Below are positions 1-11,004 of a stretch of DNA of 64,000 nt, piece after piece (within the stretch, counting starts at the first letter, position 1; every line of letters starts with the position of its first letter). The stretch comes from Adineta ricciae (lineage: Eukaryota > Rotifera > Eurotatoria > Adinetida > Adinetidae): contig CAJNOJ010000011.1 of the NCBI GenBank assembly GCA_905250025.1, positions 563,287-627,286 of the forward strand, in the 5' to 3' direction. The translations under genes were made by a program, and so were the position numbers. The notes below the pieces were generated by a model. It did no database searches and was not told the DNA's origin. It saw only the letters and a program-made list of their open reading frames with translations.

Positions 1-1441
1 TCCCATGACGTTTGTTTCATTGATATAAACTAGAATGTCTCCACGTTGGAGTTTACCGTCTTTTGCAGCTGGGCCATCGGGTAAGATATCTTTGATTTGC
101 AGAAAATGTTGCCCTCGTTCAACTGCGCCGATGATTGTAAAGCCAAAGCCTTGTGGACTTTTTCGTAATGAACATGTGATCGATTCTCCTGCCAATTGTG
201 GCGGAAGTTTTTTATTCGAAATTTCAGGTGTAAACTGTTGAAACATTTCGTTTGCAGAATTGCTTCGACGCGTTAGATTATTATTTGTTGTAAATACACC
301 TCTTGATGGACGCGGAGTTCCGTAATAGTGTCCTATTATAAAAAGAAAACAAAGTTTTGTCTTTTTCTTCTTCTTGATCAAACAGAACGAAAAGAATCAA
401 CACACTCACCTTTATACATTCCACTCTCGAGTAAATTGCCACTNTCGACAAGATCATATCTCGAATATAATCATAAAGCGAATTGATATGATCATTGATT
501 ACACAAGACGTGAGTATCTATTGTCTTCGATTTTCCGCTCACGGTCGATCGAGTCATTTGAGACAGAGAAAGTAACATATGTGTGTGTGTGTGCAGTTTG
601 TCAGAACATTATTAATTCTATTCCCTTGTCAAGATTTACAATCACACAACTGTTCTTCGTTTGATATATTCAAGAAAAATAAACTGTCGTTATCTTGTCA
701 ATGATACTCTCTACGGATAATTGAAAAGGAATTATGAACACATGATGTCATTTCTCTTCATAATAAATAATAATCTAAACTATTGACCTTGTTTGTAACA
801 AAGAACAGAAGAAATTTGACTATCGGAAGGAAAGATACATTGACAATGCAAATTTTTTAAGCATGTAGATATACAAGGTCAAGAAGTCTTCCTTCTTTGT
901 CTAGAAAAAAGTCAATAAGACAAGAAGAAAGAAATTCTCTCTTTCCTGACGACTAATATTGTTAGAGTGCACACAAATCTAATCAACTAATCTTTCGATC
1001 GTTATGTAAATTCGTTGATATGAACATTAGAAAAGAAAACACTGATGTACACGTACCCGATTTGACAGTTTTCAATTTAATTTGTTTTCCATTAGCTGAC
1101 AATGTTTCAATTAGTTGTTGAACGTCGGACAGTGTACAGCCCGCAATTTTGTGTTGATCGATCGTCAAAAGAATTTCGTCGACATCGATTTTACCACCTT
1201 TTATAATCTTCACTGTTGATTGGCTGTTCAATAATGAGATCGCTTCTATGAGATAAACAAATTGGCCATTTTCTGCTCCGCCTCCTAATGAAAGTGGAAG
1301 AGAGTATTGATTATCGTTTGATAACACGATCGTTTCATGACATGTTTGTGACCAATGTTTGGTCGGTAGTGGGGGAACAGATGATAGAGTGAATTGTACC
1401 GGTGAAAGACGTGTTTTCGTTGAATTAAATGTCGATGTCAT
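1..1441 (-). CDS. MAGI: MAGI-like multi-PDZ scaffold, N-terminal part (continues off the left edge)
   Basis: Two exons are visible, 1057-1441 and <1-332, joined by a 724-bp GT-AG intron. The first encodes the PDZ0 domain of MAGI scaffolds (motifs KHWSQTCHETIV, GGGAENGQFVYL, VDEILLTIDQHKIAG). The second starts HYYGTPRPSRG, matching the segment that follows the guanylate-kinase domain in vertebrate MAGIs, then enters the next PDZ (KSPQGFGFTIIG, GPAAKDGKLQRGDILVYINE). MAGI proteins organise junctional and synaptic membrane complexes under the plasma membrane. The guanylate-kinase and both WW domains that normally lie between these PDZs are absent. I start at the ATG at 1441; the frame is open upstream but has no ATG. 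A splice-acceptor-like ttttag sits at 1521, followed at once by a 23-codon upstream ORF. An undetermined base lies in the intron at 444. Confidence 0.85.
444..444. other. Undetermined base
   Basis: A single n inside the large intron of the MAGI-like gene; no visible flanking duplication. Confidence 0.95.
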
Positions 1442-2822
1442 GCTTATCTTCTCATATTCGTTTGACTTGAGTTGGAACGTTCGGTGACTGAGTCTTGTCA
1501 GTGTCACTACTAGTTAACATCTAAAAATGTTGATTGTTAGATCAATATTTATTCTGTTTTTTTTTTATATCGAAAAAAAAACGAAAGAAAACATACGATT
1601 GCATAATACAATAAAATCATGTTAAAAGAAAACGAAAGTCTATCAATAGGATTTCTACTAAAAAGGAAAAGAAAGAGTGACAGGATAGAAATGAATAGTG
1701 AGCAAAGCAGACAGTCATTTTTCTTCTAGCCTTGACATTGCCAATTGATGAAAATAGTTTGACAATGCGAAGATCGAATCTAGGAGTACTTCGAAAGAGA
1801 AAGAAGGAAGGAGAAGGAAGAATCGCTATAGTAAGAGATCAAATATTTGTAGTGATATGTTACCACAGAGCAAAACAAAGAACGACTGTGTTCAGTCTAC
1901 TGCGATCGATTCGTTCTCTCTCTCTCTCTCTCGTCCCTTTCATTTCTTTTCTTTCAGACGCAAATCATCATCGAACAGCATCAATAATCCGATGATAAGC
2001 GTCTGAAAATCGACTTTCTACTAGTCACTATTGCTTTAAAATGAGACCAGTCTCCATTAGACTGGTGACGTATGTAAAAACAACTATATCTTTTTTCTCC
2101 ACACTTTCTTTCGTCTTCGTCGTCATCTCTTATACATTCACTCATATTTATATAAATATATATAAACAAGTCTAATCATGTTAACACATCAGTACTAGAT
2201 TCTCTGTCATGCTTGCTCATGCAATAACTTTTGATTTGTCTATTTTCACTCACATGTTTCTCAGAAGGGCGAGATAAGAAAACAAAGGCATACTTATGAC
2301 GTCAATTCAGCAAATATCACGATGAATACAAGATTATTTTCAGTAATAAAACACTAAAATATGCATGTTATTTCTTTGTCAATTATCAATGTGGTTCGCA
2401 TGACCTAAAAGAGAAGAAGAAGAAAAACGAGTTCGTCTGCCTCTCTGTCTCTTTCGTTCACAATGTGTCTATTCAATTGTTGTTCAATCGCTAGAACAAA
2501 TAGAAGAGGATTTACTATCGATCAGTTTTGATAATCAACGAACAGAGAGATTAGGAAAGTTTCTCTTCTTCGCAAGAAATCGAACGGCGAAAACAAACAA
2601 ATCAACCATTCGTTTTGCTCGCTTTTCTTGCATCTTCGAAAAATATCCAATAATCAACACATACGACAACGAGAGAGACACGAGAATGAACAAACGAAAG
2701 TACAGACAGTATTATATTCAATGCAGAAGAAAATAAATAAAATTTCACTGGAGTAAAAGAAGAACTTACAAAACAAATGTAATTCAATACAGAAGAGAAA
2801 GATCAAGAATCAAGCGCGATAC
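1442..2822. other. Intergenic: 5' region of MAGI-like gene and 3' region of the 416-aa gene
   Basis: I see no convincing gene here. Short open frames on both strands have low-complexity, non-protein-like translations. A pure CT dinucleotide run lies at about 1914-1932. Because the MAGI-like gene reads leftward from 1441, its promoter should be in the left part of this interval. Confidence 0.5.
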
Positions 2823-4073
2823 TTAAGTCGATGTTAAATCATAGTATAAACCTGTTTCGGGATCACAAAATAATTTCAATGTGGCATCGTAACACAATTG
2901 AACTAATTCGCTGTCCGTCGTCGAACCGAGACTGTCTTCATTATCATTATTCGACGTGGTTTTCTTCATCGAATCGCTCGAATTGAGTTTGAAAGTAAAT
3001 GTTGGACCAATGTCAAGACTGTTGCCGATTGTTACATTGTTCTCAGTTACGATTGATGCTAGTAAAGATGGTATCTTGGCATTCGCACTTGAGCGCATTT
3101 CGTGTTGATAGTATTGAGCGAAACGTTTGCGCGCTGCTAGTTCTTCATCGGGTTTTAATGTCCGTGGTGATAATCTGAATGTGGTGCCATCGGCTGGGTT
3201 TGAAACATCGTACTCGTATTTACTTGAGTCTAATACTAATTGTGGCTGCTGTTGTTGTTTTGATAATGTTTCATTGGGATTCCAGTCTTTTTCTAATTGA
3301 ATTTCAGCGAGAATGGCTGCTAATTGCATTGAATCAGCCATTTCGGGTTCATTATTATCCACAAGATCCTCTGTTGATCGTGGTGTTAAAATAAGAGGAA
3401 GAATTGGATGTTCTTGAGACGATGACGATCGCGGTGATGTTTGATTGCTGTCTAAGACCAATGGAACTTGTTCTTGTTTCGATGGTGGACAGTGAAAAAG
3501 GAAGCGGATGCGTCGTTTTTGTACAGCTTTGGGCACTTTCGATTTGTTCTGTTCTTTGATGAGTGCATTCAGTGACCATTGTTGTTGTTCGTCTGGTTTA
3601 ATATGACTTTGATTTGAGTATGAACGTAACATGGAGGAATCATTTGCAGATAAAACTTTTGGTTGAGTCAATCTCGACCGAGGAGAGTTTTCTTCAGGCG
3701 CCGATGCAACACGTTGCCGGCCAAGATTCTGATTCGAGAAGTGGCGAATTCGCTGAAGTTCACGCGGCGGATTACTAAATGTATAGATTTGCTTCGACGA
3801 TTTCGCCGAAATACTTTTATCGGTATTGAAATGATGACGCGGTGTTGTTGGGCTCTGTGACGAAACTGAATGACGAATTCGATTTGGCTTCACTCGTAAT
3901 GAATCACCAATCGGTGGAATTGGAAGGTGCAGATGATTTGTTTGAAGGGGAAGTCGGGAATGTTCGTTTGTCATCGCGTTGGGCGATGCTGATGCTGTTG
4001 TTGATGATGATCGAATATTCCTTCGAGTGAACGACGTTGGCGAGGTATTATTCGAGTAGGTTGTAACTGACAT
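2823..4073 (-). CDS. Unidentified 416-aa protein with OCRE-like C-terminal motif
   Basis: Single-exon frame ending in TAA at 2823-2825. I do not recognise the family. The protein is Ser/Thr/Asn/Gln-rich and looks mostly disordered over residues 1-250. A basic stretch (AVQKRRIRFLFHCPP) lies near residue 180 and a short acidic/hydrophobic helix-like part (MADSMQLAAILAEIQLEKDW) near 245-265. The extreme C-terminus carries the aromatic motif LFCDPETGLYYDL, which resembles one unit of the OCRE octamer repeat (YDPxTGLYYD) of splicing factors; one copy is not enough to assign the domain. No signal peptide or membrane segment is visible. It is divergently arranged with USP7, about 1.2 kb apart. Open length and codon use support a real gene; function is unknown. 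Confidence 0.65.
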   Translation of the reverse strand: MSVTTYSNNTSPTSFTRRNIRSSSTTASASPNAMTNEHSRLPLQTNHLHLPIPPIGDSLRVKPNRIRHSVSSQSPTTPRHHFNTDKSISAKSSKQIYTFSNPPRELQRIRHFSNQNLGRQRVASAPEENSPRSRLTQPKVLSANDSSMLRSYSNQSHIKPDEQQQWSLNALIKEQNKSKVPKAVQKRRIRFLFHCPPSKQEQVPLVLDSNQTSPRSSSSQEHPILPLILTPRSTEDLVDNNEPEMADSMQLAAILAEIQLEKDWNPNETLSKQQQQPQLVLDSSKYEYDVSNPADGTTFRLSPRTLKPDEELAARKRFAQYYQHEMRSSANAKIPSLLASIVTENNVTIGNSLDIGPTFTFKLNSSDSMKKTTSNNDNEDSLGSTTDSELVQLCYDATLKLFCDPETGLYYDLTST

Positions 4074-5273
4074 ATTGTATAGTGGTTAGTTTAGCATCTA
4101 GCTATTGAAAATTTTCGCGGAGAAAACATGCTTTACTTGTCTAAATGATAAATGTTGAGAACAGATTGACGATGGTAAAATGTGAAGTATTACGAAGACT
4201 CTTTTTTTCTTCTTTCTTTTATTTTTCTTTCGTTCTTTTTTCAATTTCGTCCAAAAAATCGGCAACCAACAGAATTAAATGAATATTTCTCTTTCTAGTT
4301 TGTCGTCGCCCTCGATTTCGAATGATTGAAATCAGATTTCTCTCTCTTGGTGAAATTCTCACTCTTTTATTGGTTAAAACGACACGCCAGCTGTTCATAC
4401 GTGACAAATCTGTTCAATTGTAAAATGAAATTGTGTTCGCACGTCTCGCGACATCTATTTCAAGCAAAAATGTCACTTGAAAGTTCTCATATGCAAATAG
4501 AAGAAGCACTAGTCAGTCAGCATTTTGGAATAAATTACGTCAATCAAAGAGCGGCTTTCTCTTGCAATTATACGAATTACAGAGATTTATCTTGAAACCT
4601 TGGAAAAGATTCATAAAAAGAAAAAGTTGGCCATCGTCGCCAATTCCTTAAAATGATGATAGGAATGTGAATCAGTGGATTACTTCGTAATGAATGAATA
4701 GGAAACGCGTTGATCGTAAGATCACTTAGAGAGAACTGTCATTTCCAAAGAATTCAGTCACATCGATCGAAAAAAAATAGTTGTGTATCTCGAGGCTATT
4801 CAGTAAAGTGCTCTTTTCATCAAAACAATTGCAATTCCGATTAACGATGCATAATCCAAATTTGTTCTGCATGGAACTGGAGTCGAAACGCTTCTGTCTC
4901 TACCAGTCAGATTCGATGAATCGCTCGTCGTTCCGAATTAATGGATTTTCACATTCCATGATAGATGTCGTTGCTTATTTAGGACTAGTGCACACAACGT
5001 CGATTTTTTTCCGGCAAAAAAATTGCGAGATTTCAATTCCGTGAAAAAAATTTTTTTTCGAACTATTCTGTCGAAAAGATTTAATTATTGAACCTAAATG
5101 ATCTATTGAATATCTACTTGTCTTCTCTCTTCTCTGTTATACGCGATGACTCATATATAAATCAAACAGTTGAATGAAACCTTTTACCATACATTCGTAG
5201 TACTACTCTTTTTTTCAACAAACCGTCATATATTTTAGACAATGAGCCATTTTCAACGAACTTCAATGACAAT
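4074..5273. promoter_or_regulatory. Head-to-head intergenic region between the 416-aa gene and USP7
   Basis: Both neighbours are transcribed outward from this 1.2-kb interval, so it should hold both promoters and 5' UTRs. Two plus-strand open stretches (4326-4595 and 4781-5044) lack family resemblance and start-site support, and I do not call them. A splice-acceptor-like tattttag ends at 5238, and a 12-codon upstream ORF (5242-5277) terminates in a TGA that overlaps the USP7 ATG. Confidence 0.45.
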
Positions 5274-8200
5274 ATGAGTGGTATTAAACGAACTTACCTC
5301 GCTGAAGAATGTTCAGCAACAACGAATGATAATAATTCGCCAATATTAGATAATAATATTCAGCCATCAAGTCCAATTGACTCACCACAAGCAAAAAAAC
5401 TTCGTCGATCGTCATCACATCATACAACTGAATCTGAAAACGACGAAGAAAACCACGAGGAACAATATGAACAAGAAAATGGCATAGCTAACGGTAAGCA
5501 GAAGTCTTCCAAACAGAAAGTTCGATTTTCTTTTCAACTTTCAATCAAAGGTCATTCGCCGGCCCAATCCGAACGATCGGACGAAGAAGACGACGACGAC
5601 GACGAAGAAGAAGATGACGATGAAGACGAAGAAGCAACCGAAGCTGAGCCTGAAGGCTTTTCAGATGACTCAATTATCCATGTCAGTTTCGATAATGGCA
5701 AAGACGATAGTAAGCTTACCTTACAAATGAATCTCCTCATTCATCTGCCTTTCTAATTTGATAGTTTTTCGTTACGATGGTTCAATTCGTTTTCATATTG
5801 TTGCACCATCGCGACCACAATATGGTCAACTAACAAGCGATTCATCGATAATACGTACTTTTGTCTGGACTTTATTAGCATTTTCCAAGCCGAATTATGA
5901 CAATTGTCATAATGATGGAGGAACGTTTAGTTTATTTCTTAAGTGTGAGCCAGAGAAACTTTCACCAGGATGGTCCATTTTCGCCAAAGCAGAATTAACT
6001 CTTCTACACGCGACTGATCCAAGTAAAAACTTCGTGAAAAGTGAGCCTAAACTTTTGCTAGATATGATTAGACAAGAGTTTTAATTGAATATCTTCTAGA
6101 AATCAACCATTTGTTTAACGCACGATCGATTGATTGGGGTTTTCATCAATTCAAATCACTAAAAGTATGTTTCGTCGAGTAATATTTCATAGAACGATTC
6201 GTGTGTTTTATAGGAAATCTATAGTGAATTCATTCATTGGCCTGATAACACAATTCGACTCGAAGCAAAAATTCATGCCGATGCTCCGCGGAATGTTGAG
6301 TACGTTGAAAAACTTTCCTTCCTTCAATAAGACCGCATTATTATGTCTATTCTAGATGGGATTCCAAAGGACAAACGGGTTTTGTTGGCTTGAGAAATAT
6401 CGGTGCAACTTGTTATATGAACTCATTTTTACAAACAATCTATTTCACAAAAAAACTACGAAAAGTCAGCTGAATTATTCGACACTTCGTTAATAAGAAT
6501 TTTTGTTCAGGCTGTCTATGCTTTGTCAACCGATAGTGATGATCAGTTACATAGCATTCCACTTGCTTTACAAAAGTTATTCTATGATTTACAGTTTACC
6601 GATCGGCCAGTCAGTACGAAGAAGTTGACACGTTCATTCGGGTAGGTTTTCTCAATCATGACTATGTTAAACAAAGTCTGAGTTTGTTATGATAGATGGG
6701 ACAAACCAGACGAGTTTTGTCAACATGATATTCAAGAATTCTGTCGAGTGGTATGTTGAAAAACGACTTTGTTGTGTTCTTTGACCGCAAATCTTTTGTA
6801 GTTATTGGATAAACTAGAATCGAAAATGGAAGGCACAACAATGGAAGGCATCATTCCATCTCTATTTCAAGGGCAATACGTGGTAAAGTTTATTTCTTAA
6901 AATAGCTTCAGCTTTTCTGATGGATTTGTGTCTATTTAAGCAATACGTTCGATGTACGAAAGTCGATCATGAATCTCGAGTGAAACAGACATTTTACGAT
7001 GTTCCATTACAAGTACGAAATAATGCCAACAGTAAGTCGTGAATCATCTGAATGTGAAAAACTATTTATTGATTCTTTTGATCAGTTACGGAGAGTTTCC
7101 GGGATTTTTGCAAGAGCGAAATTTTAGCTGGAGAAAATCTTTACGATGCAGGCACTGTTCACGGTTTACAGGTTTGTTTTGAAACATAAGAGAAATGAAG
7201 TCAGCTGTTTCATTTTGCTTGTCATTAGGAAGCGGAAAAGGGTGTAAAATTTCAAAAATTTCCACCTGTTTTATGTCTTCATTTGCTACGTTTCGAATAT
7301 GATTATAATCTTTCTCAACACCGGAAGATCAACGATAGTTACTCATTCGATTATCATCTCGACCTAAGTGAATTTCTCGAGAATCCCGACTGTTCATCAT
7401 CGTCCTACAAACTACTCTCCATATTAGTCCACAGTGGCGATAATTCCAGCGGACATTATGTTTCCTTCATTAATCCAGCCCTAGACGGACAAGTAAGACG
7501 CTGAGAAGTGCGGGATTTTTTCGATGAGCATTTTTTTTCTTTTAGTGGTTTAAATTCGATGATGATGTCGTGGCACGCGTTGCAGCCAGCGATGCCATGG
7601 AAAGAAACTTCGGTGGAACACAAGATGATGATGGTAGTATGTATAACACATCGGCATACATGCTTGTTTACATTCGTGAAGATTGTCAAAGTAATTCTAG
7701 GGAAGAAGATAGAAATAACACGATCGTTTTCTTTTATGTAGAAGATGTGCTATGTGATGTTAATCAAGAAGATATCCCTGAAAATCTAATCACCAGATTT
7801 GACTATGACAAGTAAGACAATGATGAGATGGCCTTGCGTTTGTGGCTACAAAAGATATTATAGGAAGTATCTGTTAAAACGTCGACAAGATATGATGGAT
7901 AATGATGGATTTGTTGATGTACAGATCATCTTGACGGACGATTTTCATATTCAACAAACTGTCTGTCTAACGGAATTGATTTGTGAAAAGTAGGAAATGA
8001 CGAATTTACCAGAGAAAATTCCGGAGCATGTTTCCTTCTTTCCTAGTCCGGTAGAGTTGCTACAGAATAAACGTTGTCTACGATATATTCAAGCTCAACA
8101 TTCAGAATTATTTCGAGTATTTGCTAAACGATTAGCATATGCATTGGTAGGGGTGACATTTTTCATTATCAGTCGAACTGAAATTATCCGTTTAGGGAGT

Positions 8201-10350
8201 CAATCTTGATGAAGATATTCGTATATGGATTGTTCACACCCATGAAATCCACGTCAACCATCACCATTATCACTCACAACCCTTACTTACAACTGTGCTT
8301 GTTTATTGTGATGATTATGATAAAAAGGTTTGCTTTTGGGTATGCCGATTCTGATTAATGAATATCTCCTCTTAGATCATCGATCTGTTTGAATACGACA
8401 TCTCCGATCGACGAACTCTATCCATATTTGTTGAACAAAAGATCTTTCTTAATAGTATTTATCAATTATTGCCATTTGATAAAGATGGTTAGACAAATAT
8501 TTTCTTCTTTGAATCACACGTGATGTTTTATGTGTTATTAGATGATTTACTTGTCTTTGTTCGATTTTATAATTCTCGATACGAATCTCTTTTGTATATT
8601 GGCCATTTTCTTTTCTCTCAACAGCAGTCATTTCGTAAGATTTCCTTCTTTGATATGGTTTTAACTTATTCTTCCATTCAGAAAAATGTTTAAACGACAT
8701 TGCTTTGCAAATCAACACTCCGATTTCACCAACGACAACTTTCATTGTTCATCAAGCTGTGCCAACACATAATCAAACACATCAATACGAATTAATCAAA
8801 GCTGCGAGTTATGATCTCGCGCTAAATCAAGTTCTTGATCCATGTCTATCAGGTGTATCGTTGATCGTTCAGATTATTGATATCAATCAAACCAATGATG
8901 ATTATCCATTGACGACAGTGGAAGATTATTTTCGGTAATAGAGATTTTCCGCTAAACTTTTATTCAATGAATCATTCGTTTTTAGAAATATCGAAAATCG
9001 ACAGGAGTTCGATGTTTGTAATCGAGATAGTCTACGAAATGAGTGCTTATTTAAACTTTATCTCCCGATGAAAACCACAATTAAAGAAGTTATTCGATTA
9101 ATTGCAGAACGAATCGAATATTCACAAGAACAAATCATCTTACAGAAACCTTCCAAGTAACAACTCTGCCATTCGTAGATTTGATTATTTTGATATTTTT
9201 CTAGCTCCGCGTCAATATCAAATAACATATCTTCTGCTAGTTCATTGCATATATCAACTGATCAAACCCTACGTGATCTTTATTCGAACACACGTGGTTC
9301 AGTCAGCTCGCCACGAAAGATCTTTTTCCGACGAGTAAAATTCGCATTCGGATCTGTTGATTGATGCTATTTACTTGATGTTTAGTTACCCTTTGTCTAT
9401 ATGGAACTGGAACAGCGTCGGCCGCTTCGAATATTCGTCACAAATCCAATGAAAAAAGATGAACAACGCGAAGTTCAACTCTATGTAAAAAAATCGTCAA
9501 CAGTAGAAGAATTTCTTAATGAAGTCAAACAGTGGTTACCAACTATCTGTTCCGAGAATGGTAGTCATCAATTGAGGTAAATCTATCGAAGCACATATTT
9601 AATAAGATAGTCATTGCAAGATCGTTGAATTGTAGATTGATTGAAGTAACATTATCCGGTCAAATGAATTCTCTTCCATTTCATCTTCATATATGGTCCG
9701 ATCGATCATGCACAGATGAACTTGAGAATTGTTCCAATCGGTATTACCATTTGGAAGAAGTCTCTCCCGATGAGATCGATTTGGGTAAAGATACGGAACT
9801 GATACCTGTTGCACATTATACAAAAGTAAAGTCAAGAAAGTTGTTTTTATGAAAACGACTACATTTTCCTTCTAGGAGAATATCATTCAAATAAATCTTC
9901 AGAAATTTTTTCCATTTCTTCTCAAAGTAACGCATGTAAGTGCAATTCGATTGACATTACTGGTCCGAGTTAGCGTGCACTTGTTTAGAATGAATCCTTT
10001 GGTGATGTAAAACAACGCTTACAAACAAAAATGCGCCTTGTCAATCGAGAATTCGAAAAAGTAAACTACTTCTTTACTTCTATGCTCGCTAGACATCTTT
10101 CCTCGATTTCAGTATCGATTTTCGATATTTAATGGTAGCAAAGTGATATCACGATGTGATGATAATCTGGGGAAAATCAATGTCAATGAACTGAAACTAG
10201 TACAAAGTAAGTCGAGTAAAGTTTCTCTCTTTTGTCTCCAAAAGAATACTTTTAGGTACATGTTGGCTTGGTTTAGAACTTCCGTCGACATCGAATCCTC
10301 GCAAAACTCGAAAGTCACTCTTTTCAGAAAAGCCCATTCGAATCAATTAG
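5274..10350 (+). CDS. USP7: Ubiquitin carboxyl-terminal hydrolase 7 (USP7/HAUSP)
   Basis: A deubiquitinase gene with many small exons split by 50-60 bp introns. Order: disordered acidic N-terminus (Asp/Glu run around 5577-5640); MATH/TRAF domain (from about 5757, including INHLFNARSIDWGFHQF); USP catalytic domain; and C-terminal ubiquitin-like repeats ending at PRKTRKSLFSEKPIRIN and TAG. The catalytic Cys is in NIGATCYMNSF (TGT at 6411-6413), the His in SSGHYVSF (CAT at 7454-7456), and KFDDDVV follows as in USP7. GTVHGLQEAEKGVKF is nearly identical to the vertebrate family. All exon joins I tested keep frame. USP7 removes ubiquitin from nuclear substrates such as p53-pathway and DNA-repair proteins. 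I chose the ATG at 5274 because the frame closes upstream. Overall length is close to the usual 1,100 residues. Confidence 0.95.
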
Positions 10351-11004
10351 TCGAATCCTTCTCTTTTTCGTTCGTTTTTAAGCACATCACTTCGCACTAA
10401 TGTCTCTTTTCATTCATTGACAAAAACTTCTTTCTTCGTCGTTTTCTCTATTTATAAATCAACAAATGTGCTCATTACTTCTGTTTCCTTTTCGTGCATA
10501 TCAATGTATAGTCGTATATCAGATGCAGACCTAGGAAAAGACGCTTCTGTTTTCTTCTTGACACATACTCTATCTTCTCATACGTTTCATGTTTGATTTT
10601 GTGATTCTTCGTTTTGTTTCCTCTGTCTCTTCTCTTCTCTNACAAAAACTTCTTTCTTCGTCGTTTTCTCTATTTATAAATCAACAAATGTGCTCATTAC
10701 TTCTGTTTCCTTTTCGTGCATATCAATGTATAGCCGTATATCAGATGCAGACCTAGGAAAAGACGCTTCTGTTTTCTTCTTGACACATACTCTATCTTCT
10801 CATACGTTTCATGTTTGATTTTGTGATTCTTCGTTTTGTTTCCTCTGTCTCTTCTCTTCTCTTCTCTGTGTATATGTATGTGTATGTGTATGTGTGTGGT
10901 TCGATCATATTTTGTTGTCTATCAAAGTCTAATCGAAGGACCACCGTCCTGATAATAGAAGATGCAAAATGAATTTTTCAAACGTCTCGCTTTATTAAGA
11001 CTGA
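10351..11004. other. Tail-to-tail intergenic region with duplicated segment
   Basis: USP7 ends on the left and the membrane-protein gene ends on the right. Nearly all of the interval is the 221-bp duplication described separately, plus a TG/TATG microsatellite at about 10866-10898. There is no gene. Confidence 0.6.
10420..10862. repeat. 221-bp direct duplication around a single undetermined base (likely assembly artefact)
   Basis: Positions 10420-10640 and 10642-10862 are near-identical direct copies separated by one n at 10641. The only difference I find is tatagtcgta in the first copy against tatagccgta in the second. A perfect-length duplicate on either side of an ambiguous base is what unmerged overlapping contigs, or two haplotypes placed side by side, produce. 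Confidence 0.85.

Noticed and set aside
5552..5740. Minus-strand frame with a long Ser run
   Set aside because: Antisense of the Asp/Glu-rich segment of USP7.
10866..10898. TG/TATG repeat as possible telomeric or functional repeat
   Set aside because: Short, imperfect microsatellite in an intergenic region; nothing more can be supported.
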